NCBI GenBank assembly: GCA_965277495.1
Contig: OZ255824.1
Location: 2,170,001 to 2,234,000, forward strand
Reading direction: 5' to 3'
DNA: 64,000 nucleotides
From: CAHJXG01 sp965277495
GTDB lineage: Bacteria > Pseudomonadota > Alphaproteobacteria > Acetobacterales > Acetobacteraceae
In this document: positions 43,960 through 51,471 of the stretch, piece by piece
How positions within the stretch are numbered: the first letter of the stretch is position 1
How the letters are laid out: each line of letters starts with the position of its first letter
Notes under the pieces: generated by a model
Databases searched by the model: none
Seen by the model: the letters and a program-made list of their open reading frames with translations, nothing else
Told to the model about the DNA's origin: nothing
Position numbers and translations under genes: made by a program

Positions 43960-44080
43960 GGTGCGACTCGCGTGCTGATGCCGCTTCATAGAGTCATGGA
44001 CGTGTCACGCAGTCGCGTTACGACATGCATGGAAGCGTCAGCATTTGTGCAATACGGTTTGGCCCTGGGTAGCTCTGCAG

Positions 44081-44437
44081 TTACACCGCGAGCTTCGTTT
44101 GTTCCAGTTTCAGTACCTTGGCCAATACCCTCTCGACCGTCGCCAGCTCCCAAGCCCCGCCCGACGCCCGGACCATGAACACCGTCCCACGATCGGTCGG
44201 GTTGATCAGGTAGCATACGGCTTGAGGTGAGGCCTGAGACAGTTCCGCAACCTCCAGGAACTCCGGGTGGTGCGTGACGATCCGGGCGCGCAGCCCGAGA
44301 TAGCCCGCGGCTCTCCACGTGGTGATCGCGATGGACTGCGCGCGGGTAAACGCCGGCTGAACCGGTAGGACAGGGGCGAGGGCCATGGACATCTGGGCCA
44401 TCGCACGCTGTTCACTGGAAGGCATGCCGTATTTCAT
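44081..44437 (-). CDS. Hypothetical protein
   Basis: A 118-residue protein; an internal Met at residue 5 may be the true start. FLEVAELSQASPQAVCYLINPTDRGTVFMVRASGGAWELATVERVLAKVLKLEQ reads as a beta-rich small domain ending in a helix. No motifs are recognised and the ribosome site is poor. It shares size and orientation with the hypothetical gene 120 bases downstream, so they may form a pair. Confidence 0.48.
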   Translation of the reverse strand: MKYGMPSSEQRAMAQMSMALAPVLPVQPAFTRAQSIAITTWRAAGYLGLRARIVTHHPEFLEVAELSQASPQAVCYLINPTDRGTVFMVRASGGAWELATVERVLAKVLKLEQTKLAV

Positions 44438-44484
44438 TGCATAAACGTTATTTCATGTCAATCGCGTTGGTCCCTTGCGGCAGT

Positions 44485-45576
44485 TCAAGCCGCGACGGCG
44501 GCATCGCGCGTGGGATAGTCGGTGTAGCCCTTGGGGCCGACGCCATAAAAGGTGGCCGGATCGGGCTTGTTGAGCGGCGCGTCGCCACGCAGGCGGTCAA
44601 CCAGGTCGGGATTGGCGATGTAGGGCACGCCGAACGCCACCATGTCGGCGTCGCCCGCTTCCAGGACGGCGTTGCCCTTCGCCTTGTCGAACCCGGTGTT
44701 GACGATGACCGGCGCCGATGTCATCGGACGGAAGGTCTTGGCGACCTGGCCGATCTGGACGCCGCGCTCCGCATCCTTCGCATTGGGCTCGAGCAAGCAG
44801 AGATATCCGACCCGCAGCGCATCGAGCGCACGCACGATGTAGCCGAACGTCTGCAGCTTGTTGCTGTCGTTCACGCCATAGAGCGAACTCGACGGTGACA
44901 GCCGCACGCCGACGCGCTCGGCGGACCAGGCGCCGATCATCGCCTGGGCGGTTTCGAGCATCAGCCGGGCACGGTTCTCGACCGGGCCGCCATAGGCGTC
45001 GGTGCGATGGTTGCTGCCGTCCTGCAGGAATTGGTCCTGCAGATAGCCGTTCGCGCCATGCAGTTCGACGCCGTCGAAGCCGGCGGTGCGAGCATTGCGC
45101 GCCGCCCGGGCGAAGTCCGCGACGATGGCGGGAATTTCGTCTATACGCAGGTCGCGTGGGACCGGGAACTCGACCCGTCCGCTGGGCAGGAAGAAGTCGC
45201 CCGTCGCGGCGATTGGCGAGGGCCCGACCGGCAACTCGCCGCCGCGCATGTCCGGGTGCGCGACCCGTCCGCAATGCCATATTTGGCAATAGATCCGCCC
45301 GCCCGCCGCATGCACCGCGTCGGTGATCCGCCGCCAGCCCTCGATCTGGTCGGCCCGGTGAATGCCCGGCGCACGAATGATGCCGTGCGCCTGATCGGAT
45401 ACCTGGGTGCACTCGGTCACGATCAGCCCGGCCGAGGCACGCTGCGCATAGTATTCGCCCATCAGGGCGGTGGGAACGTCGTCCTCGGTGGCGCGCGTGC
45501 GGGTCATGGCCGACATCGCGATGCGGTTGCGCAGCGGGAGGCCGTTGAGGTCGAAGCTGTCGAACAGGTTGCTCAT
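44485..45576 (-). CDS. Old Yellow Enzyme-family alkene reductase (NemA-like)
   Basis: A 363-residue FMN-dependent ene-reductase that reduces electrophilic alkenes with NAD(P)H. The FMN/substrate start is LRNRIAMSAMTRTRA (residues 16-30). The substrate-binding His/Asn pair lies in VELHGANGYLQDQFLQDGSNHRTDAYGG (about residues 171-198), and GFDKAKGN holds the phosphate site. Such enzymes detoxify maleimides, quinones and nitro compounds. The upstream gap has an AACCA-GA-TGGTT dyad that may bind a repressor encoded elsewhere. Confidence 0.9.
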   Translation of the reverse strand: MSNLFDSFDLNGLPLRNRIAMSAMTRTRATEDDVPTALMGEYYAQRASAGLIVTECTQVSDQAHGIIRAPGIHRADQIEGWRRITDAVHAAGGRIYCQIWHCGRVAHPDMRGGELPVGPSPIAATGDFFLPSGRVEFPVPRDLRIDEIPAIVADFARAARNARTAGFDGVELHGANGYLQDQFLQDGSNHRTDAYGGPVENRARLMLETAQAMIGAWSAERVGVRLSPSSSLYGVNDSNKLQTFGYIVRALDALRVGYLCLLEPNAKDAERGVQIGQVAKTFRPMTSAPVIVNTGFDKAKGNAVLEAGDADMVAFGVPYIANPDLVDRLRGDAPLNKPDPATFYGVGPKGYTDYPTRDAAVAA

Positions 45577-45626
45577 TTGCTTGATCCCTTGCTACGCATT
45601 CGAAGCGTCATGGACGACCAAAGCTG

Positions 45627-45638
45627 AACCAGATGGTT
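45627..45638. promoter_or_regulatory. Candidate operator dyad upstream of the ene-reductase
   Basis: AACCAGATGGTT is a 5-2-5 inverted repeat extended imperfectly by GCT...AGC on each side (45623-45641). It lies about 50 bases before the ene-reductase ATG. Ene-reductase genes are often under TetR-type control, but no such gene is adjacent. Confidence 0.3.
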
Positions 45639-45865
45639 AGCTCAACAGGCTGATTGGATCGCGTTGGCCAGGCTCGGAATATACTCATGTCGGCTGCACT
45701 GCGGGCGACCGAATCCGGGCGGCGAAGGCGTTCGCTGTCGACATCCTGGATTAACGTTGATCAGGCGCCTGGTTCAGTGGGGCACGCGCGGCAATTGCGG
45801 TAAGCCGCTATGCGAAACTGCGCAGAGCGGTCCTTGCGCCTGCCAAGCGCGTGTCCGGCGTGGCC

Positions 45866-47173
45866 CTACTCCGCCGCTGCGGCGACGGTGGAGCTTTGCT
45901 TGCCCATGGCCAGCACAACAAGCCCGGCCACCACGGCAAACGCAATCAACGGCAAAAGCCCCAAGGTGAAGCTGCCAGTCGCATCCTTGATGGCACCGAT
46001 CAGGAACGGCCCCACGAAGCCGGCGAGGTTGCCGATGGAGTTGATCGCCGCGATGCCCGCAGCCGCCGTCGCGGCCGGCAGCATCTCGGTGGCCGTGGCC
46101 CAGAATGGCCCCTTCACCGCGTAAACGCCGATCAAGGTGAAACACAGCGCCAGGATGGTCGGCGCCAAGCTCGCCGCGAACACCACGCACGCCATCAGCC
46201 CGGCGGCGCAGACGAACAGCGGGACCGCCGTGTGCCACAGCCGCTCGTGCTTCTGGTCGGATCGGCGGCCCCACCAGATCATCGCGACGCAGGCGAAGGC
46301 GAACGGCACGGAGTTCAGCATGCCTGTCTCGAAGTCCGTTAGCCCGAAACCCTTGATGATCTGCGGCTGCCACAGCGTGAGGCCGTAGCCGCTGGCGGAG
46401 GCCCCGGCATAGACCAGCGCCAGCAAAAGGACCTTGCGCTGGCTCAGCACCTGCCACAACGACTGTTCCGGCGCGGCCGCCATACGCTGGCGCTCGGCGT
46501 CCAGCCGGCGGCGAAGCCAATCCTGCTCGGCCTGCGGCAGCCACTGCGCGTTGGTAGGCCGGTCCGGCAGCCAAACCAGGACGGCGAAGCCCAGCAGCAC
46601 GGACGGCGCCGCCTCCAGGATGAACAGCCACTGCCAGCCGCGCAGGCCCGCCACGCCGCTCATGCCCAGGATAGCGCCGGAGATCGGCGAACCCAGCAGG
46701 CTGCTGATCGGGATCGCCACCATGAAGATGCCGACAATCTTCGCCCGGTGCTCGCTGGGGAACCAATAGGTCAGGTACAGGATGATCCCTGGGAAGAACC
46801 CGGCCTCCATCGCGCCCAGCAGGAAGCGCAGGCCCATGAACGACCAGATCCCCGTCACCAGGGCCATGCCAGCCGAGACGATGCCCCAGGTGATCATGAT
46901 GCGCGCAATCCACTTCCGCGCGCCCACCCGCTCCAATGCGATGTTGCTCGGCACCTCGAACAGGAAGTAGCCAAAAAAGAAGATGCCGGCGCCCCAGCCA
47001 TAGACCGTGGCGGAGAAGCCGAGGTCCTTGTTCATCTGCAGGGCGGCGAAACCGACGTTCACCCGGTCGAGGAACGCGACGAAGTAGCAGACGATCAGGA
47101 ACGGCACCAACCGCAGCGTCACGCGCCGCACGGCAGACCGCTCCAGCTCCGCCTCGTTCAACAGGACTGGCAT
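45866..47173 (-). CDS. MFS transporter, anion:cation symporter (ACS) family
   Basis: A 435-residue inner-membrane importer with 12 helices. RRVTLRLVPFLIVCYFVAFLDRVNVGFAALQMNKDLGFS (about residues 16-54) and GYFLFEVPSNIALERVGARKWIARIMITWGIVSA (about residues 74-107) are diagnostic of the ACS family, whose members take up organic acids such as tartrate, phthalate and glucarate. The substrate is not predictable. It stands alone, with a 289-base gap to the ene-reductase and 134 bases to a broken gene. Confidence 0.87.
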   Translation of the reverse strand: MPVLLNEAELERSAVRRVTLRLVPFLIVCYFVAFLDRVNVGFAALQMNKDLGFSATVYGWGAGIFFFGYFLFEVPSNIALERVGARKWIARIMITWGIVSAGMALVTGIWSFMGLRFLLGAMEAGFFPGIILYLTYWFPSEHRAKIVGIFMVAIPISSLLGSPISGAILGMSGVAGLRGWQWLFILEAAPSVLLGFAVLVWLPDRPTNAQWLPQAEQDWLRRRLDAERQRMAAAPEQSLWQVLSQRKVLLLALVYAGASASGYGLTLWQPQIIKGFGLTDFETGMLNSVPFAFACVAMIWWGRRSDQKHERLWHTAVPLFVCAAGLMACVVFAASLAPTILALCFTLIGVYAVKGPFWATATEMLPAATAAAGIAAINSIGNLAGFVGPFLIGAIKDATGSFTLGLLPLIAFAVVAGLVVLAMGKQSSTVAAAAE

Positions 47174-47308
47174 AGCCGTCCCTCCCGGTTTGTTATGCTG
47201 AGCCTATCGAACGCCGGGCCAGGAGGCCAGCCTAAAGGGCCAATGCTCGCGTGAGCCGCGCATTCATCTCCAGTGTTTCAGCTCCACTTCATTTGGGGAT
47301 CAAGAGCT

Positions 47309-47709
47309 TTAGCTATTCGTTCCACCAAACAAGCGTTGAACGGCTTCTGCCGTGTCGGTCGCTTTTGTGTTGAAGCAGAGTTTCGCCCTTGGGGCGTGCG
47401 TGTGCACGATGTTGATGACCGTTTCGAACAGCGCCGTGTTCGCCGCATTCAGCCGTATGCCGGCCCCGATGAGAACGCAGTCGAACGGCCGCTGTTCCAA
47501 TTGCGCCCTGACCACCCGTGCAGCGGCCGTCCCAAAGTCGACCATGCATAGATGGGCGTCGAACCCGAGGGCGTTGAGGGCGGCCTCATCGCGTCCCAGC
47601 GCGGCCCGACCACCTCCGCATTCAGTCCGGGGTGGACGCTATAGCCCACCTCGGAGAAGTCGATCAACGAGGGGTCCAGGCCGATCACCAACACGCTTGT
47701 CCTGGCCAA
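47309..47709 (-). pseudogene. Conserved hypothetical protein, frameshifted
   Basis: Two overlapping frames form one broken gene. From the TTG at 47709 (GGAGG 7 bases upstream) the first frame reads RTSVLVIGLDPSLIDFSEVG then YSVHPGLNAEVV. Near 47600-47610 sense continues in another frame as ALGRDEAALNALGFDAHLCM then VDFGTAAARVVRAQLEQRPFDCVLIGAG, ending NTKATDTAEAVQRLFGG. One inserted or deleted base in the GC-rich CGGCCCG stretch explains it. The domain looks like a small Rossmann-like fold of unknown role. A sequencing error cannot be excluded. Confidence 0.68.
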
Positions 47710-48187
47710 AGCCCGTCCTCCATCCGCGTCCAAACAGTAGAATGAGCGCTGCCGGCGTCACCAGCGCAGCGAGAATGCCGCCATACGCACCGTAAACGAG
47801 CAGCACGACCTCGACCCTTAGGCTCTCGCCCGCCCACTGCCGCGAGACGATACTGGTCAAGAACATTCCGAGCAATGTGAGTGATGCCGCCAAGAACAGC
47901 GCGGCCGATACCGCCTGGAAGACCGTCGGGCCGCCAGCGTGCAGCGGCGATTGGAGCTTGCCGTTGCGATATCTCCGCCGGGTCAGCAGCGATGGGACAA
48001 GCGCGCTCATGAAGGCGCTCATGAACATGGGCGCTGCGATGGCGGGCGCCATGCCTTGGGCGGAGATGAGGACGGTCTGCTGGCCGCTGAGCGCTATGGC
48101 GGACGGCGTCACAGTCATGACGATGTTGATGATGACGCTGACCGCTGTCTCGATGGCGATGTAGCGTCTGGCGTCGAACTGTCTCAT
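47639..48187 (-). CDS. Four-helix membrane protein, hypothetical
   Basis: A 182-residue membrane protein. The ATG at 48187 overlaps the stop of the cytochrome b561 gene (ATGA), implying one transcript. Helices are near residues 10-30 (TAVSVIINIVMTVTPSAIAL), 42-62 (PAIAAPMFMSAFMSALVPSLL), 87-110 and 122-148. The N-terminal pair resembles DUF2798-type proteins. Its 3' end overlaps the start of the frameshifted gene by 71 bases. Confidence 0.6.
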   Translation of the reverse strand: MRQFDARRYIAIETAVSVIINIVMTVTPSAIALSGQQTVLISAQGMAPAIAAPMFMSAFMSALVPSLLTRRRYRNGKLQSPLHAGGPTVFQAVSAALFLAASLTLLGMFLTSIVSRQWAGESLRVEVVLLVYGAYGGILAALVTPAALILLFGRGWRTGFGQDKRVGDRPGPLVDRLLRGGL

Positions 48188-48726
48188 GCGAGCTCTCGGC
48201 CAACGCCCATGCGCGCAAGGAGCCGGTTGCGCCGGTAGAATTGATGATAAAGCGCGCCGACGAGATGGAAGCATATCAGGGCGGCCAAGGTGAAGGCGCC
48301 GGCCGCGTGGACCAGCATGGGTGGGAAATCCGCAAACTGCGGCAGCGGGCGCGATGCCCCAAAGAACAACACGCCACCCGCTCCGGAGAGCAGCAGAAGG
48401 CCGATGCCGCTGATCCCCATCACGATCAGCACCAGATAGAGCAGCGCATGGACCGCATGGGCCGTGAGACGCTGCCACCGTTGCTGCCCGGCGGGAACAT
48501 CCGGCCTCCGGTCGAAGAACCACCACGCGGCGCGCGCGACGGTCAGAACCAGGACCAGTGCGCCGAGCGGCACGTGAAGTTGGAGCAGAGCCGCCTTTTG
48601 TGCCGCGTCCGCCGTGCTCGCCGCCCCGAATCCCAGCACGAGAAGAGCGAGGATCGCGATGGCCGAAACCCAGTGGAGCGCGACCGCCATCGAGCCGTAG
48701 CGGCCCGGCTTGCCTTTCAATGTCAT
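48184..48726 (-). CDS. Cytochrome b561
   Basis: A 180-residue four-helix b-type cytochrome of the inner membrane. The ATG at 48726 follows AGGACAAGG. Likely heme His residues sit in MAVALHWVSAIAIL (about residue 18), LLQLHVPLGALVLV (about residue 49), RLTAHAVHALLYLVLIVMG (about residues 92-95) and LICFHLVGALYHQFYRRN (about residues 155-162). Such proteins move electrons from quinol to periplasmic acceptors. It is divergently transcribed from a MarR gene across a 71-base gap. Confidence 0.85.
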   Translation of the reverse strand: MTLKGKPGRYGSMAVALHWVSAIAILALLVLGFGAASTADAAQKAALLQLHVPLGALVLVLTVARAAWWFFDRRPDVPAGQQRWQRLTAHAVHALLYLVLIVMGISGIGLLLLSGAGGVLFFGASRPLPQFADFPPMLVHAAGAFTLAALICFHLVGALYHQFYRRNRLLARMGVGRELA

Positions 48727-48783
48727 CGGAATGCCTTGTCCTTTGATGCTTGTTGGTTTATACATAGCATACGATACAACAAG

Positions 48784-48795
48784 ATAGCAAGCTAT
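48784..48795. promoter_or_regulatory. Candidate MarR operator
   Basis: ATAGCAAGCTAT has inverted arms ATAGC/GCTAT around AA. It lies just before the MarR ATG (48798) in an AT-rich divergent promoter whose other side drives cytochrome b561. Binding here would give autoregulation and control of the cytochrome operon. Confidence 0.5.
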
Positions 48796-48797
48796 AT

Positions 48798-49232
48798 ATG
48801 AACAACGATCCGTCCATCGGACACATGATGAACCGGGCCGCAAGGCTATTGAGGCGGTTGGCCGACCAGAGGCTGGAGCCGCTTGGCCTGTCCTCCGGGC
48901 ACCTTCCGGTGCTGACGGCGCTCATGGAGCACGACTCCATGTCGCAGAAAGCCCTGACGGAATCCGCTGACATCGAGCAACCGACCATGGCGGCGACGCT
49001 GGCCCGAATGGAACGGGATGGGATCATCGAGCGCCGGCCCGATCCGCACGACAAGCGCAGCGTTCGATTTTCCTTGGTGCCCGCCGTGCGCGACAAGGCG
49101 GCGGCGATCAAGGCGGTGATCGAGAGCATGAACGTCGAGGCGCTGGCCAGCCTTCCTCGAGGGGATCAAGGGAAAATCCCGGAGATGCTGCGCAAGATGA
49201 TCTTGGCTTTGGAACAGGCGGTGGGCGCATAG
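48798..49232 (+). CDS. MarR-family transcriptional regulator
   Basis: A 144-residue winged-helix regulator. The recognition helix region is MSQKALTESADIEQPTMAATLARMERDGIIERRPDPHDKRS (about residues 50-90), where the DPHDKR wing is diagnostic of MarR. It is divergent from the cytochrome b561 operon, which it probably controls in response to a phenolic or oxidative signal. The ligand is unknown. Confidence 0.88.
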   Translation: MNNDPSIGHMMNRAARLLRRLADQRLEPLGLSSGHLPVLTALMEHDSMSQKALTESADIEQPTMAATLARMERDGIIERRPDPHDKRSVRFSLVPAVRDKAAAIKAVIESMNVEALASLPRGDQGKIPEMLRKMILALEQAVGA

Positions 49233-49402
49233 GCCGGGGCAAAGAGTGTTTCACACGCTTGTCTTTGACGGCTCGCTATCGCCTTCTTGCGGTTCGGCCA
49301 CAGCCGCGGCGAACGGATGCGCAGATGGCCGCGTTGCTTCGAACATCACATGAACCGCTGGCGTAATCTTTAGGGACTACCCAGCAATCGAGGAGCATCG
49401 GG

Positions 49403-50341
49403 ATGGCTGGCAGGAAGCGGCAGACCTGGGAAGAGGTGCTCGAAACCGGCGAGCTGATCTTGTTGCCGTCGGCGCATGATGGGCTGACGGCCAAGCTGAT
49501 CGAGCAATCGGGCTTCCGGGCCTTTCAAATTGGTGGCTTCTCCGTCGTCGGTGCCCGGTTCGGCCTGCCGGACATCGACCTGGCCCAGTTCGGTGAATTG
49601 TCGCGGACTGTGAGCGAGGTGCTTGCCGCCTCGCACCTGCCGGTGATGGTGGATTGCGACGACTGCTATGGCGACGTGAAGAATGTCGCGCATGTCGTCA
49701 GGACCTATGAGAACATGGGCGTGTCGGCGATCTTCATCGAGGATCAGCAGGCGCCGAAACGCTGCGGCCACATGGCTGGCAAGCAGGTGATCCCGTCAGA
49801 GATCATGGAAGACAAAATCCGCGCCGCGGTCGGCAGCAGGCGCGAAGGATTGTTCGTGATGGCACGCACCGACGCGCGTGCTCCGCTGGGCCTGGACGAG
49901 GCGCTGCGCCGCGGCGAGGCGTATTTCAAGGCCGGGGCGGACGCGTTGTTCGTGGAGGCGCCGCAGAACGAGCGAGAGGTCGAACGGATAGCCAGCACGT
50001 TCCGCGGCAAGCGGCTGGTGGTGAACATGCTGGAGGGTGGGGGCAAGACTCCGCTGCTGCCGCTTACGGATATCCACGCGATGGGCTTTTCGATGGTCTT
50101 CTATCCGACCAGCCTGATCTTTGTCGTCACCAAGGCGTTGCAGGGCGCGCTGCAGGACATCAAGGCCGGACGCTATCCGGTGCAGGAGAAAGGCGTCGAT
50201 TTCGACGAGTACGAGCGGGTGGTGGGCTTGAAGGAATGGGCCGACATCGAGTCGACGTACCTGAAATCCGCCACTGGCGTACATGCCGCGCAGCCCTCGT
50301 CCGAGCAAGGCGAGGCTAGGCAACGCGAACGAGCCTATTAA
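49403..50341 (+). CDS. Isocitrate lyase/PEP mutase-family enzyme
   Basis: A 312-residue TIM-barrel enzyme. GGFSVVGARFGLPDIDL (about residues 44-60), the metal motif MVDCDDCYGD (about residues 82-91) and IEDQQAPKRCGHMAGK (about residues 114-129) place it in the superfamily, with the KRCGH loop typical of 2-methylisocitrate lyase-type C-C lyases. Oxaloacetate decarboxylase or 2,3-dimethylmalate lyase activity are alternatives. GAGGAG lies 9 bases before the ATG. No pathway partner is adjacent. Confidence 0.82.
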   Translation: MAGRKRQTWEEVLETGELILLPSAHDGLTAKLIEQSGFRAFQIGGFSVVGARFGLPDIDLAQFGELSRTVSEVLAASHLPVMVDCDDCYGDVKNVAHVVRTYENMGVSAIFIEDQQAPKRCGHMAGKQVIPSEIMEDKIRAAVGSRREGLFVMARTDARAPLGLDEALRRGEAYFKAGADALFVEAPQNEREVERIASTFRGKRLVVNMLEGGGKTPLLPLTDIHAMGFSMVFYPTSLIFVVTKALQGALQDIKAGRYPVQEKGVDFDEYERVVGLKEWADIESTYLKSATGVHAAQPSSEQGEARQRERAY

Positions 50342-50354
50342 CCCCCCGGCAGCC

Positions 50355-50960
50355 CTATGAAGCCCGGCGCTCGTTTTGCAGATGGCTGAGCAGTTTCGCC
50401 ACTTCGTCTGGCGCCGGAAGCTCCGCGGTTCGCCACACAAGCTGGCCAGCGCGGTTGATCAGGCTCATTGCGGTGGAATGGTCCTCGCCAAGGCTTGACG
50501 CTCCGTCGAAGAACTGCCGGGCGCGGGTCAGGTCCGTCTTTGCAGGTGAGACGGCCGTCCATCCAACTCGGGCATCGAGGCTTTCGAGCCATGCTTTCAG
50601 AGCGTCCGGCGTATCGTTAAGCGGGTCGATGCTCAATGATATTAGTTGGATGCCTTCGGACGGAAAGCTTGCCAGAGCCTCCTGAGTACGCACAAAAGTG
50701 GCTGCTTCAATTGGGCAGATGGACTTGCACTTGGTGAACATGAGCTGAAGCGCAGTCACGCGCCCGAGCAGCCGGTCACGCAGCGAGCCCTGGAAGCCGT
50801 CGCTTGAAACGATGCTGATATCGGGCACCTCAAGCGGCGGCTTGACGGGGCCGATGCCGTCATGCGCGAACGCCGGCAGCGCATGCAAGGCGAGGCTGGC
50901 AGCCAGCCCGGCCAGAACCGGACGGCGCGTTAGCAGCCGCGCCGTGCCTGGCGACGGCAT
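50355..50960 (-). CDS. SCO1/SenC family copper chaperone
   Basis: A 201-residue thioredoxin-fold protein of the periplasmic side. The copper ligands are intact: C78 and C82 in FTKCKSICPIE and H161 in GEDHSTAM. The N-terminus MPSPGTARLLTRRPVLAGLAASLALHALPAFA is a signal or anchor with a twin Arg. The ATG at 50960 is preferred over a longer frame that overlaps the cytochrome gene. SCO proteins load copper into oxidases. It is the third gene after a copper-radical oxidase and a cytochrome, so those are its likely partners. Confidence 0.87.
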   Translation of the reverse strand: MPSPGTARLLTRRPVLAGLAASLALHALPAFAHDGIGPVKPPLEVPDISIVSSDGFQGSLRDRLLGRVTALQLMFTKCKSICPIEAATFVRTQEALASFPSEGIQLISLSIDPLNDTPDALKAWLESLDARVGWTAVSPAKTDLTRARQFFDGASSLGEDHSTAMSLINRAGQLVWRTAELPAPDEVAKLLSHLQNERRAS

Positions 50961-50991
50961 CGATCTAATGCCATCCCTGTGCCGGATCCGG

Positions 50992-51462
50992 TTAATGGCT
51001 GGCCTCCATGACGTAATGCCATAGGTCAAGGCACTGATCGTCGCTGATTGCATAGCGCGGCATCCGGCGGGTGATGAGGATGTATGCTGGATCGACTCCG
51101 GTGCGGAGCGTCCGGCAAAAGCTGGCGAGCGAGAACGCCGACGGCGGCCCGCCCCGGCGAGCGATAAGCTGCGTCATTCTTGGCCCATCCAACAAGGGCG
51201 CAAACGAAGTGGCTGACCCGAGGCCCGCTTCGCCCAGGTGGCAGTTCGAACATGCAATCATCCTGGGCGGCAGGGACTCGGGATGGCCCGCTATCGCCGC
51301 TTGCAGCATGTCCTCACCGAAAAACATGCGGCGCCCAGTCGCGGCGGAGCTGTCCGGAGTTGCGGGCGCGCCAGACGCCGCTGTTTGAAGGCAGCATCCC
51401 AGCAACAGCATTGCTAAGGTCCGGTTGAGTATCCAGTATGCGTGAAAACCGCGGCGGGGCAT
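50992..51462 (-). CDS. Small secreted c-type cytochrome
   Basis: A 156-residue protein. An N-terminal signal (about residues 12-31, ending in TAASGA) precedes a single heme site C71-S-N-C74-H75. M134 in RRMPRYAIS is the likely sixth ligand, followed by the terminal cytochrome helix DQCLDLWHYVME. It resembles class I cytochromes that accept electrons from periplasmic dehydrogenases. It begins 9 bases after the copper-radical oxidase gene. Confidence 0.83.
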   Translation of the reverse strand: MPRRGFHAYWILNRTLAMLLLGCCLQTAASGAPATPDSSAATGRRMFFGEDMLQAAIAGHPESLPPRMIACSNCHLGEAGLGSATSFAPLLDGPRMTQLIARRGGPPSAFSLASFCRTLRTGVDPAYILITRRMPRYAISDDQCLDLWHYVMEASH

Positions 51463-51471
51463 GACAGGGGG

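Noticed and set aside
49240..49267. CAAAGA-GTGT-TTC-ACAC...TCTTTG stem after the MarR gene as a terminator.
   Set aside because: The stem is interrupted and no T-run follows; too weak to call.
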